Notes: a model not told the origin generated them from the sequence alone. DNA of 64,000 nucleotides from Corythucha ciliata (GCA_038030265.1 CM075938.1:45563189-45627188); one strand, 5' to 3'. Shown: positions 33,791 through 43,550, counted from the stretch's first letter. A program made the numbers and translations.

Positions 33791-34776
33791 CTTTTAGAAA
33801 TTGACGAAAAGCGCCAATTCGTGATGGTTTATCGATGCAACGTCCAGGCCAAAATTAAGACAGAAGCGCTGATGTGATGTTATTGGGGCAAGTCCGCGGC
33901 TTGAATTGAGCAATAAAGCCAAATCCTGGTGGTGACTCCGTGCTGAAAGCTTAGCCATTTTTTGGTGAAGGTAGCTGCACAAAAGCAAATGCTCAGTTTA
34001 GCAATTTTCAGACCGAGAAACGAGAATTGCCTGCACGAGTATGCCGTTTGTAGGGTTTGAACAACCAGTTCTGCTATTTTTAGGGCCCGAATCGTCAATA
34101 TACATATGTAGACATTATCAAGGCGCGAAGGCTCAGGTTGACTAGTTTTAACGCGTTAATGGCCGGTTTTGTCTTTTTCAGGATAGGAATCATCTGTATA
34201 GGCCATTTCAAAGCGCAGACCGTCAGTTTAGGCAATTTATATAGACCACAGCATACAGAGTAATTTTTGTCAATGTTAGGGCGTGAATAGCCAGTTTGGC
34301 TATTTTTACAGCGCAGTATGACCATTTCCAGGGTTGTGAATAGTCAGTGTGATATTTTCTGGGCACGAATCGTCAATTTTGCCATTTTAGAGTCCGGACG
34401 GTCAGTTATGTTGGTTTAAAAGCGGGCATTGCCAGTTTGTTAATTTTTAGAGCGGACATTGCCAATTTATACATTTTCCAGGTGCGATTGGTCATTTTAG
34501 CCATTTTCAGGGCAGTATAATCGTCTGTTAAGGTATTTTCAATGCGCAAATTGTCAGTTTATCTTTTCTAAATAGAGTCGGTTTTGCCATTTGTAGGCTT
34601 GAATAGTATGTCAAGCCCAGGAGAGAACGGTCAGCCTGGCAATTTTTGCTGTTAGAGTAGGAATCTCGCGTTGGGGAATTTTCAGGGTGCAAATTGTAAG
34701 TAAATCCATTTTTAGGGCTCTTAAAGTCAGTTTGTACATTTTCAGAGCGGGAATAGCCAGTTTTGCTATTTTTAGC
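33791..34776 (+). repeat. degenerate array, family C
   Basis: Units of about 31-38 bp follow 'GCCATTTTTAGGGCGCGAAT' plus AGTCAGTTT. The intact Ty3 element at 34777 is inserted in this array, which resumes at 41680. Confidence 0.65.
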
Positions 34777-35324
34777 TGTGACGAACAGACTAAAACTCTT
34801 CCGAAATCCCGGAGACGAACCCAAAGGGACCGGGCAAAGGAGGAAAAAGGGCCGAAACGGACGTGTTTTAAACAAATTATTTAATATGATAATCAAAATT
34901 TTGAGGGAATTATTACATCTACAATTTGGGGGGTCAACAGGAATTTTTATGAAAGATTAAATGAATAAAGATAACTTATGAAACTCACCAGATATGGAAA
35001 GGGTGGTAGGAGACGCTCTCGCTTCGGGAGATCGGAAAAGAATAATTCTCACTTTTTATTTCTCTAAAAAGGAAGGAAAAAAAGAGGGGAGAAAAAGGAG
35101 GAATAAAATTTATTATATTTCTTGGCCGTCAGCACCTTCTTCTTTTTTGTTGCGTCGTCAACGGGACTTATGATCGGGGACCGCCTTCATTCGGTCGCAG
35201 GGCATGACCCTTTTAAGGCAGGGTATTTGGGAGACACAGAGATCCTTTCGGCGCCTTTAGCTGGACTTCCCAGCTAACCGAAAGGTCCCGTATTTGTGCT
35301 CCCATCACCTCCTTATTTGTGACA
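34777..35324 (-). repeat. 3' LTR of the intact Ty3 element (548 bp)
   Basis: On the minus strand it starts TGTCACAAATAAGG and ends TTCGTCACA. It matches 41108-41676 almost base for base. Confidence 0.95.
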
Positions 35325-35808
35325 GGTGTCACAACTTCCCCCCTCCGCTGATTTGCGAAGCAAATGGGGGCGTGAGTGCAAAACTCGAAATTTTTGGGTA
35401 ATAAATGAGACTGGGGAATGCTGCGGAATAGGGTCGCTGACGGCGGAAAATCGTATTGGATTGGGGCTTTCGAACTGGATATAAGGCGGATGGTGAGTTT
35501 GTGATGATTACTGGGGGAGAATGATTTCTTTTATGAATACAGTACTGAAATGACTAGGGTGAGTGACATATTTATGTACATCGAGTTCGAGAAATGTGGT
35601 GCGGTGAGTCGTAGCAATGACGAGCGTTGGTGTGCGAAGACAGATGATGGCATGACGGGATGAAATAATGGCGGGTACGTCGCCCTTGCAATTTCGAAGT
35701 TTCGGAGGTGTACGGTTGATAGACGGCTTCGTCTTGATGTTGGGGACAAGGAGCGTACGATTGGCTCACGAAGGCATAAGTTAGGTGAGTTTACGGTCGT
35801 TCTGCAAG
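35325..35808 (-). other. Ty3 3' untranslated region, no env
   Basis: Between the integrase stop and the 3' LTR only short frames occur, none with a signal peptide or membrane segment. Confidence 0.6.
35335..35348 (-). promoter_or_regulatory. polypurine tract of the Ty3 element
   Basis: The minus strand reads CGGAGGGGGGAAG, followed by TTGTGACACC and then the LTR start. A G-rich purine tract at this place primes plus-strand DNA synthesis in LTR elements. The ten-base gap to the LTR is unusual. Confidence 0.6.
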
Positions 35809-36387
35809 TTAAGAGAGAGCAGTATCTAGGCTTGGATTCATATGCTTGTTCTTTTGATGGTGGTACGCACCGGGTGTGGGCGCCGCCAACGTACGAGCCT
35901 TGGAATTTTGCCTTTGAGGCGTCCTAGCCGTTGCACGCTGGGCGGCTACGGACGAGACGATCTGGTTCTGGATAGTCGTATTATCCGAAGGGGTAACTTG
36001 GTACAACTTGAGTTGAGATACGTGGGCAGATTTGACATCAAGGGGATCGTTTGGATTTTGAACTGTGTAGGATACTGGTGAGTTTATTTTAATTGTTTTG
36101 TAGGGATCTGAATACCTGTAACTCAGCTTTTTTGTGATTTTCTTCAACTTGTTGGACAAGATATACTGTTTTAGTAAAACTAGGTCACCGATGTCAAACT
36201 TGACGGCGGAATGCGTTTTATTATAATTGCGGGCTAACTTATTTTGGGTGAGGAGGAGATTATGGTATGCTTGGTGTAGCATTTGTTCGTAGGTGGCCGT
36301 GCCATTATGGTTTTGATCAAGGTCTATATCCCATTGAAGATGGATAGGGCTCAAGGGTTGACGGCCCAGGAAAAGTTGGGATGGCAC
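35809..36387 (-). CDS. Ty3 integrase C-terminal region (frame-shifted continuation)
   Basis: This frame continues the integrase of the next entry after a one-base shift near 36385. Its first residues, SQLFLGRQPLSPIHLQW, align with the expected sequence after the core domain (P-x-x-L-x-x-G-R). KLSYRYSDPYKTIKINSPVS followed by VKSAHVSQLKLYQ is the GPY/F-like C-terminal module that binds DNA or chromatin. The last ~60 residues are Thr/Ala/Gln-rich with no recognised domain. Since the two frames join cleanly, the shift is either a recent mutation or a base-calling error in a CCC run. Confidence 0.8.
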   Translation of the reverse strand: MPSQLFLGRQPLSPIHLQWDIDLDQNHNGTATYEQMLHQAYHNLLLTQNKLARNYNKTHSAVKFDIGDLVLLKQYILSNKLKKITKKLSYRYSDPYKTIKINSPVSYTVQNPNDPLDVKSAHVSQLKLYQVTPSDNTTIQNQIVSSVAAQRATARTPQRQNSKARTLAAPTPGAYHHQKNKHMNPSLDTALS

Positions 36388-38608
36388 CAGTGGATGAGTG
36401 GACGACGGAATTTAAGGTTAATTGGATGGACGGTATTTTTGTGTCCCAATCGCGTTGGTTTTCGGCGTGATAGGTGACTAGAGTTGTTTTAAGGGTGCGG
36501 ATTTGTCGTTCTGCGAGCGATGCGTTGGGGTAGTAACGGATCATATACAATGGTTTGATTCCACGAGTAAAAAGAAAATTCCGGTAAATTTGGGAACGGA
36601 AAATGCTCGCGCGATCAGAGCATAGGATGGAACAAAAACCGAAATACTTGAAAATGGAGTTGTCTAGGACCTTGATTATTTCAGAGGATGTGGCGGAACG
36701 AAGAGGGAAAATAAGGGTGAATTTTGAAAAGGCGTCTACTAGGATAAGAATATACTGGTGGCCAAAACGAGAACGAGGTAAAGGACCAGCTGTATCGATG
36801 AAAATTTTTTCCGTAGGGTATTTGGGAATAGTAGAAGATAATTCACCGGCGGGACGGCGTTGTATTGGTTTGGCCCGCTGACAGGGGAGACACTGATGAA
36901 TGGCTTTTGTGATGTATTCGCGGACTTGAGGCCAGTGGAAAAGCGACTGAATGGATTGAATTGTCTTTGAGATGCCTAGGTGACAGCCAAATTCGCTTTC
37001 GTGGAAATGTTTGAATATTACCTGGTACAGAGATGAGGGAACGACTACTTTTGGTTTCGATGAGTGGGACGGGGCATGTACTAATTTCTTGTTTTGTATT
37101 TTGTAGTGGCCAGTGTGGGTTTTGTTCTTGATGTCACTAATAATTTGTGAAAGTTGAGGATCAGACGTTTGGTGGGACCACAGGTCGGTGAAAATTTCCG
37201 GGAAATGTGCCAGGACGAAGAGGTTGTCTTGATAGTCTTCTTTTGTTGTCGGAACGGAAATGAGGCATAAGGAGAGAGGAGTAGTTTGTTCCACTGGATC
37301 GGCCGGTTCGATCGGATTCCTGCTGAGGTAATCGGCGATTGAGTTCATTTTGCCTGGGAGGTGGTGAGGAGTGTAACGGAAATTCGTAAGTTTTAGCATT
37401 GTGCGCAGGACACGGGGCTTTGTTTTTGCGGACGTCGACATAAATGTTAAAGCGGCGTTGTCCGTGTAGAGGTCAAAATGACGATCCTCTAAGTAAGTTC
37501 GAAATTTCAGCATGCCGAATTGGATTGCTAAGAGTTCTTGTTCATACACTGAATATCGCGTCTCTCGATCATTGAATTTTTTGCTTGCGTAAGCTATAGG
37601 GACGAAGGCTTGATGGTCATCTTTTTGAGTGAGGACCGCAGACATGCCTAATTTTGATGCATCGGTAAATAGGGCGAATTTTCTATTGAAATCTGGGAGG
37701 GACAATATGGGGGGAGTTGTCAATCTTTCGCGAATTTCTCGCCATGCCATTTCACAATTTGGGGACCAGTGGAATGGTACTTCTTTCTTTTTCAAATTAT
37801 TAAGAGGGGCTGAAAGGGTGGCTAGGTCTGGAATGAAACGCGCGAATAACTGAATGGCTCCCAGAAAACTGGAAACCTGTTTGAGGTTGGTAGGTCTGGG
37901 GATGTCTAGAAGTGCTTGTATGCGATCATTAGAAATACTAATGTGCCCACGTGAAATGACGTGGCCTAAGTATGATACTTGGGTCTGGGCTAATTTAATT
38001 TTGGAGGGGTTGATTGTTAAATTGGCGGATCGGAGGCGCTGGAGGACCAAATGGATATGCTTGATATGTTCCGTTTTTGTTTGGGAGAATATTAAGACGT
38101 CGTCTAAATAATTGAATACGAATTTGTACTTGAATTTACCCAAAACTTCATTCACCAGGAAAGAGAGGAGCTGGCCTCCTGTCGCCAAGCCGAAGGGAAT
38201 GGCGGTATATGAGTAAGTGCCAAAGGGAGTTGAAAATGCAGTGAAGCGTTGGGAGTCTGGGTGAACGGGGATTTGATGGTAAGCTTTACTGAGGTCGAGA
38301 ATTGAGAAATATCGGGCGTTTTGCAAGTGGAGGAAAGCTTCGTCAATTGTGGGTAGGGGGTAATCGATAAATTGGATGTTTTTGTTTACTGCCCTGTAGT
38401 CGCAAACGAGGCGCCACTTGGGGTGATTTGCATCATCAGATTCCTTTTTGACGAGAAAACAAGGAGACGCATAAGGGACTTGACATTTTTCTATGATGCC
38501 GTTTTGGAGGAGTTCATCAATGTGGGTCTTCAAAATTTTCAATTTATCGGGATTAACATGATAACTCTTGGCAGTTCTGGGCCACTGGGGGGTTAGGCTG
38601 GAGCTCAA
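36317..38608 (-). CDS. Ty3 Pol: reverse transcriptase, RNase H, integrase
   Basis: A 763-codon frame copies the element's RNA into DNA, degrades the RNA and integrates the product. The RT has FSILDLSKAYHQI (Asp near residue 105) and FNYLDD (residues 165-170, the catalytic pair). RNase H has FTDASKLGMSAVL (Asp316), VYEQELLAI (Glu357) and YTDNAAL (Asp383). Integrase has the HHCC domain (His534/His536/His543, Cys573 and Cys576), then FIDTAGP (Asp605), CSDRASIF (Asp665) and SLAERQIRTLK (Glu700). All catalytic residues are kept. The first codon of the open frame is TTG, not ATG, so Pol is made as a fusion from upstream. Frame breaks lie on both sides: near 38595 toward protease and near 36385 within integrase. 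The unusual FGLATGGQLLSF segment sits where most Gypsy RTs have an N/S-P-A-S/T-F motif. Confidence 0.95.
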   Translation of the reverse strand: MSSSLTPQWPRTAKSYHVNPDKLKILKTHIDELLQNGIIEKCQVPYASPCFLVKKESDDANHPKWRLVCDYRAVNKNIQFIDYPLPTIDEAFLHLQNARYFSILDLSKAYHQIPVHPDSQRFTAFSTPFGTYSYTAIPFGLATGGQLLSFLVNEVLGKFKYKFVFNYLDDVLIFSQTKTEHIKHIHLVLQRLRSANLTINPSKIKLAQTQVSYLGHVISRGHISISNDRIQALLDIPRPTNLKQVSSFLGAIQLFARFIPDLATLSAPLNNLKKKEVPFHWSPNCEMAWREIRERLTTPPILSLPDFNRKFALFTDASKLGMSAVLTQKDDHQAFVPIAYASKKFNDRETRYSVYEQELLAIQFGMLKFRTYLEDRHFDLYTDNAALTFMSTSAKTKPRVLRTMLKLTNFRYTPHHLPGKMNSIADYLSRNPIEPADPVEQTTPLSLCLISVPTTKEDYQDNLFVLAHFPEIFTDLWSHQTSDPQLSQIISDIKNKTHTGHYKIQNKKLVHAPSHSSKPKVVVPSSLYQVIFKHFHESEFGCHLGISKTIQSIQSLFHWPQVREYITKAIHQCLPCQRAKPIQRRPAGELSSTIPKYPTEKIFIDTAGPLPRSRFGHQYILILVDAFSKFTLIFPLRSATSSEIIKVLDNSIFKYFGFCSILCSDRASIFRSQIYRNFLFTRGIKPLYMIRYYPNASLAERQIRTLKTTLVTYHAENQRDWDTKIPSIQLTLNSVVHSSTGAIPTFPGPSTLEPYPSSMGYRP

Positions 38609-38760
38609 TTTTGTAACTAATGAGGTCGGTACGTCCGAGACTGGTCGTGAGAACGTCGGGATATTGGGTAACGTAATATTGAAGTAGGTCTGGGTCGTTT
38701 GGCAAAGTTTCCGGGGTGTGAATGGAATTTAATATGCTAAATTGTGGCTTGTGGGATAGC

Positions 38761-39183
38761 CTACGGGTTTCCTGGAGTGGGGTTAAAAATTTTAATTTTC
38801 TTACGTTTGTTATATTCGAAATGGCAATAATTACGGGATGAATTCAAAATGAGCCGGGCCGACCTGAGGAAGTCGGTTCCTAGAATGAGGTCTACACTTA
38901 AATTGGGGACAATTAAGAAGGTGTGTTGGAAAGTTTTTCCTGCCATATTAAATTGTAGGGAAATTTCTTTGGTTATCTGCAGAGAGGAAGAGTCTGCAAG
39001 TTGGACGTGAAAAGGTTGTTTCAATTCAGCAGGGCACAGAGAAGGAAAATTGGTGGTTAAAAGGGACGAATTAACGAAACTCCTCGTCACACCGGAGTCG
39101 AGAAGAGTGAGGCATCGGATTTTGTTGTTAATACGAGTGAATACTTTACTTGAAGCAGAAGGGTTTATGCGACAAAGAATGAT
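38761..39183 (-). CDS. Ty3 aspartic protease
   Basis: The catalytic motif LLDSGVTRSFV has its DSG at 39099-39091. LILGTDFLRS further on is the conserved second motif of retroviral-type proteases. The enzyme would dimerise and cut the Gag-Pol precursor. Its frame is -1 relative to Gag and is already open across the Gag stop at 39165, so Gag-Pol is probably made by -1 ribosomal frameshifting, as is usual in this group. The frame hits a stop at 38761. One base away, a third frame continues with LQETRRLSHKPQF to about 38595, so a break in the T run near 38790 separates protease from RT. Confidence 0.85.
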   Translation of the reverse strand: MILCRINPSASSKVFTRINNKIRCLTLLDSGVTRSFVNSSLLTTNFPSLCPAELKQPFHVQLADSSSLQITKEISLQFNMAGKTFQHTFLIVPNLSVDLILGTDFLRSARLILNSSRNYCHFEYNKRKKIKIFNPTPGNP

Positions 39184-40778
39184 GGAAGGGGGGTCTCTGT
39201 GTCCTGTGGTCTTAGTTTTTTTCGTTCGTATAGGACTTTACTACTTTGATTTTTTGGGGTCTTTGCCTTATTATTTTGGGACGTTTGTGTGTTATGGGGA
39301 GAAGTCGGAGCGGTGGAACGGTGGTTGGGAGGTGTAATTGATCGTGGGCTGTATATTGGTATTGGATTGGGCTGATTTTGAGTACTGGGGCGGGACTGGA
39401 AATATGACAGTTCCTGTCTAGGATGCGAGTACCGTTGTGACTGACGTGAACTGTAAGTCGGTGAACGTTCCGGGGATGGAGACACATAGGGAGGAGGTCG
39501 GTATTCTCTGTCGAAGAGTGAGGGGGGTTTGGAGTACTGTTTGTAACTTGGGGGTGAATTATTGTGATTTGTTTTGTTGGGTGCATAATTAGAGTATTGG
39601 TACGTGAAGGGACGAAAGGTGGTATTGTATGTTGTTTTGTGGGGGACGGGTGAGTAATTTAGTTCCAAGCTTTCAATTTGGGAGACGAAAATTTCAAGTG
39701 ACGAAAAATCTGTTGGGGGAGGAATGTGAAAATAATTAGATTTAGTCGTCAGATTTGCTTGGTGAAGTATTATTTCTATTACTTCTTGCTCTGTGTGAGT
39801 TTCGAGGATTGCCGCAATATTTTTGATATTCTGTGCAAATGTGCGGAAGGGCTCATTTTGTTGGCCAAATAAATACTTCATCTGAATTTGAATTTTGTTT
39901 TTTGTATTTATGAGTTTCGAGAAGAAACTATCTCGTACTGCTTTGAATATTAATTCATTGGACGTAAAAATTATGCGTTTCAGGAAATCTGATTTCTGTA
40001 AAATGGCCAGGTTCATCATTGCTGAGGGGAAGTATTGGTGTGATAGGTTTTCCAATTCTTGAATGGCTAAAAAAAAATCCGTAACGGAGTCAAGGTTGGA
40101 CGTTTGGAGCTTTTTAATTTCTTGGATTGCAGTATTGAGAAATTTGGGTAATTTTGACGTGAAATCAATTTTTGAGGGGGTCGCGGCTTCCTCGTGAGAG
40201 GCCATTGGGAAGGGGTCTTCTCTCTGCGGTGGTGGTTGCTCGGAGTCGGAAGAGGGAGCGCCCGAAAGAGGGGCGGAAGTCCTAGAAGAGGGGTCGGTGG
40301 TCTGTGGGGGCGGCTGTGTTTTGGCCGAGGTCTGGGGGGTAGGGGGTGGTGGTTGTGTCGTAAGTGGGAGGCCTGATTGCTTTAATAAAATTTGCAAAAT
40401 TTGGGCATTTTGAGTCTGTAGCGCCAGGATTTGCTCAGACTGGTGGGAATGAACTTGCTGCATTGCTTTGGTCAATTCGCTAATTGCTTGTAACTCTCGG
40501 GATTGTTGAGTTATTATCTTCTTTTGGTCATCGTGGGACTCGGTCAGCTTTTTGACTTGCGTGTATATAACGTTCATTGAACGATTGACCTTGAGTATAG
40601 GGTCTTCACAACATGTGTTGACGAACGTTGCCCTACGCTCTTGGTTTAATTTTTTGAAGTTAATTAACGTGATATTAGAATCTTTTTCGCACAACTTTTT
40701 TGAACAATTTGAGCATACGATAGCGTTGGATAGTGGGAAAGTATTTGAACACTCAGCACATTGAAATTGCTCGGACAT
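39165..40778 (-). CDS. Ty3 Gag with N-terminal zinc-binding motif
   Basis: The frame is open from 40874, but that codon is TTG; the first ATG is at 40778 and gives 537 residues. The N-terminus carries C-x2-C-x11-C-x2-C-x4-C (Cys 7, 10, 22, 25, 30), a zinc-ribbon or PHD-like pattern, followed by a CC pair. A Gln-rich probable coiled coil (about residues 70-140) and a Pro/Ser/Thr-rich linker follow, then a helical region that should be the capsid. The C-terminus is Tyr/Pro/Ser/Arg-rich and basic, and has no CCHC zinc knuckle. RNA binding may rest on the basic tail. The frame ends at 39165, overlapping protease. Confidence 0.85.
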   Translation of the reverse strand: MSEQFQCAECSNTFPLSNAIVCSNCSKKLCEKDSNITLINFKKLNQERRATFVNTCCEDPILKVNRSMNVIYTQVKKLTESHDDQKKIITQQSRELQAISELTKAMQQVHSHQSEQILALQTQNAQILQILLKQSGLPLTTQPPPPTPQTSAKTQPPPQTTDPSSRTSAPLSGAPSSDSEQPPPQREDPFPMASHEEAATPSKIDFTSKLPKFLNTAIQEIKKLQTSNLDSVTDFFLAIQELENLSHQYFPSAMMNLAILQKSDFLKRIIFTSNELIFKAVRDSFFSKLINTKNKIQIQMKYLFGQQNEPFRTFAQNIKNIAAILETHTEQEVIEIILHQANLTTKSNYFHIPPPTDFSSLEIFVSQIESLELNYSPVPHKTTYNTTFRPFTYQYSNYAPNKTNHNNSPPSYKQYSKPPSLFDREYRPPPYVSPSPERSPTYSSRQSQRYSHPRQELSYFQSRPSTQNQPNPIPIYSPRSITPPNHRSTAPTSPHNTQTSQNNKAKTPKNQSSKVLYERKKLRPQDTETPLPSFFVA

Positions 40779-41084
40779 TTTCTGTGGAGGGCTTTTTTGT
40801 ACAGTGTAATGAAGGAGCAGAGAATGGAGGAATATGAAAAATGTAGATGGGTGGTGGAGTGGGGTTTTGAGCAAATAGGTGAATCTTAGTTGGGAACTTC
40901 GCGGGCGGTGTGATGTGCTGACAAATGGATATTAAATAAAAAGGAGAGAAAAGAGATTTTTATATATACATATATTCCCGACGGGGTACGGGGGTGGGGG
41001 GGCAAGTTAGAGGGATCCAACTAATTTGGAAAAGGAACCGTATGAGGGTTATTTGTTAAACAGGGAGGGATTTATGGAGGATTT

Positions 41085-41102
41085 AAAATTTCGACTGCGC
41101 CA
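41085..41102 (-). promoter_or_regulatory. primer binding site of the Ty3 element
   Basis: Five bases after the 5' LTR the minus strand reads TGGCGCAGTCGAAATTTT. TGGCGCAGTCG resembles the tRNA-Ser-type primer sites of some insect Ty3/Gypsy elements. It would pair with a tRNA 3' end to prime reverse transcription. Confidence 0.65.
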
Positions 41103-41107
41103 TAATC

Positions 41108-41676
41108 TGTGACGAACAGACTAAAACTCTTCCGAAATCCCGGAGACGAACCCAAAGGGACCGGGCAAAGGAGGAAAAAGGGCCGAAACGGACGTGTTTT
41201 AAACAAATTATTTAATATGATAATCAAAATTTTGAGGGAATTATTACATCTACAATTTGGGGGGTCAACAGGAATTTTTATGAAAGATTAAAAGAATAAA
41301 GATAACTTATGAAACTCACCAGATATGGAAAGGGTGGTAGGAGACGCTCTCGCTTCGGGAGATCGGAAAAGAATAATTCTCACTTTTTATTTCTCTAAAA
41401 AGGAAGGAAAAAAAGGGGGGAGAAAAAGGAGGAATAAAATTTATTATATTTCTTGGCCGTCAGCACCTTCTTCTTTTTTGTTGCGTCGTCAACGGGACTT
41501 ATGATCCCGGGACTTATGATGATGGTCGGGGACCGCCTTCATTCGGTCACAGGGCATGACCCTTTTAAGGCAGGGTATTTGGGAGACACAGAGATCCTTT
41601 CGGCGCCTTTAGCTGGACTTCCCAGCTAACCGAAAGGTCCCGTATTTGTGCTCCCATCACCTCCTTATTTGTGACA
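41108..41676 (-). repeat. 5' LTR of the intact Ty3 element (569 bp)
   Basis: It matches 34777-35324 except for a 21-bp insertion near 41505-41526 that partly repeats GGGACTTATGAT, and about three substitutions by eye. Confidence 0.95.
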
Positions 41677-41679
41677 TGG

Positions 41680-41872
41680 GTCTCATAGCGTACAAAAAAA
41701 TAGCCAGTACCTACCTTTTTGCTATTTTCGAGGCGCAAATCGCCGGTTTTGCCATTTTTAGGGTTCAAATGCCGCGAATGGTTGGTTTTGGCCCTTCTTG
41801 GTGCGAGAATGATTGGTTTGGCCATTCTTGGTGCGAGAATGGTCGGTATGGCTATTCTTGGTGCGCGAATAG
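41680..41872 (+). repeat. array, family C (homogeneous 30-bp variant)
   Basis: Units such as 'GGCCATTCTTGGTGCGAGAA' plus TGGTCGGTTT are 30 bp and nearly identical, unlike most arrays here. The same variant resumes at 43129 on the far side of the LINE. Confidence 0.7.
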
Positions 41873-43128
41873 TTTTTTTTTTTTGCTATCGCTGCTAGGC
41901 ATTACAACGTCAATATAATATTTTAAAACAAATTGAAAAAATCGTTTAAACTATGCAGGACTTTGTTGCCTAGAATATTTTTTAATTTTCTCTTGAACTG
42001 TGTGAGAGGCAAATGTTAAAATTCTTGAGGCAGGGTATTGTACAGTTTAGTCGCCATTCTGAGGAAACTTTTGGAGGTTTTGGCCAGTTGGAAGGACCCT
42101 GTAGCTAAGAGTTGATTCCCTCTGGTCTCATACGAGTGGACGTCACTGAAAGGCAAGCCGTCACCAATATGTGCAAGGCACAGGCACTCATAATGCCATG
42201 ATCCTTAAACGCATCCCTACAGGAGTGTCGAGGCCTCAGTCCGCTCAGAATCCGAACTGCTCTTTTCCGCAACGTGAAAACCTTGCCAACGTCCACAGAA
42301 TCACCCCAGAGCAGAGTTCCACAAACAACGTGGCAGTGGAAAAATGCAAAATATGTCTGGACAAGCGCGTCGTTGGTCACAGAAAGTTTGATACGTCGAA
42401 GAAAGAGCAAAGCTTTGGACAATTTTTTTGACATCGATTGAATGTGAGGTTTCCATCCCAGTGAAGAATCGATCGTCAAACCGAGCATTTTCACCGACGA
42501 TTGAGAGCAAGCCGGTTTGGAAAGAGAGAAGTCAATGGGCTGTGTTTTTTGGGTCAGACAAAGCCGGTTGTTTCGGCGCCATTCCTCCACCAGAGCGACA
42601 CTGTTTTCCTTGTATTCACAGCTCGGCATCAGGACGGAAGGTATCATCCGCGTATAGAACGGGAGTTAGTCCATAACCAAAGAAGAAGAACGGAAGGTCA
42701 TTAATAAAAATAATAAAAAGTATCGGCACCAAAACTGAGCCCTGTGGCACACCGAACAAGACATGGCACGCGTCTGAGACCTTATCATTAAATAAGACAC
42801 TCTGGAGCTGGTGGTCGAGGTAGGATACGAGTAGATCCAACGTTGAGTCCGAAGTTGAGTCCAAACCATAGAATTTGAGTTTGCTGATGAGTCAAACGCT
42901 TTGGACAAATCAAAAAAAGCCGCACTCGGGCGCTTTTTCCCTTAGCCTTGTCACCTGACCCCACCAATCGTCCCAAGACCAGGCCTGAGCCCAAACTGCT
43001 GGAAGCTTCCAGGTAATCGACAAGCTGATTATTTAGGATGATCTCAAAAACCTTTGAGACGCCCGTCATGCACCAACGCAATTAAACGGTAGTTACATGG
43101 CTCGCTTGGAGTCGAGCATTCCGGTAAA
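41873..43128 (-). mobile_element. 5'-truncated LINE inserted in the family C array
   Basis: A T run at 41873-41884 is the complement of a poly(A) tail at the 3' end. The body encodes a reverse transcriptase on the minus strand, and the 5' end is lost near 43128. The same 30-bp array variant flanks both sides. Such 5' truncation is typical of target-primed reverse transcription. Confidence 0.8.
42105..43081 (-). pseudogene. LINE reverse transcriptase fragment (broken)
   Basis: In order on the minus strand: TGVSKVFEIILNNQLVDYLE (RT palm entry, 43081-42788), a decayed SKAFD motif, FGVPQGSVLVPILFIIFIND (conserved PQGS block), LYADDT (catalytic pair) and then, after a frame change near 42640, MLGLTIDSSLGWKPHI with KKLSKALLFLRRIK (thumb). 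RAVRILSGLRPRHSCRDAF follows, a C-terminal motif common to Jockey/CR1-type LINEs. Several shifts and stops break it. The endonuclease and ORF1 are absent. Exact clade cannot be decided by eye. Confidence 0.85.
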
Positions 43129-43550
43129 GTTTGGCCATTCTTGGTGCGGGAATGGTCGGTTTGGCTATTCTTGGTGCGGGAATGGTCGGCTTGGCCATTC
43201 TTGATGCGTGAATAGTTGGTTTGGCCATTCTTGGTGCGTGAATGGTCGGTTTGGCCTTGGGGTCGATGTCGACACGACAGGAATCGTCAGTTTAGGCTTT
43301 TCATAGGAACGAATAGTCAGTTTAGCCGTATTTAGGGTGAAAATAGTCCGTGAAGTTAATGGGCGTATTGTCAGTTTAGCCTTTTTTATGGCACAATTAG
43401 TAAGTTGAGCAATATTCAAGACGGAAATCGTCAGTTTTATCATTTTGGGGTGCGAATATAGCCATCCTAGACGTGTGGGCATAGCTAATTTAGCTATTTT
43501 TAGGCAGCGAATGGCTGTCAAGCTATATTTAATGGAGGGAAGCACACAGT
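43129..43550 (+). repeat. array, family C
   Basis: It begins with the homogeneous 30-bp variant (TTGGCCATTCTTGGTGCGGG plus AATGGTCGG) and decays rightward into ordinary family C units. Confidence 0.7.

Larger units (their letters stand above)
34777..41676 (-). mobile_element. near-complete Ty3/Gypsy retrotransposon, minus strand
   Basis: The 6.9-kb element consists, in transcription order (high to low coordinate), of an LTR, a primer binding site, Gag, protease, RT, RNase H, integrase, a polypurine tract and an LTR. The LTRs differ by only a few substitutions and one 21-bp insertion by eye, so it is young. Domain order protease-RT-RNase H-integrase defines Ty3/Gypsy. No envelope-like frame lies between integrase and the 3' LTR. 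Pol is interrupted at three short homopolymers. It is inserted in a family C array. I could not find an exact 4-6 bp target duplication. Confidence 0.95.

Noticed and set aside
35325..35808. An env gene in the Ty3 element
   Set aside because: Only short frames without signal peptide or membrane segments lie between integrase and the LTR.
34771..41682. Target-site duplication of the intact Ty3 element
   Set aside because: The flanks (TTTAGC on the left, TGGGTC on the right) do not match, so none is claimed.
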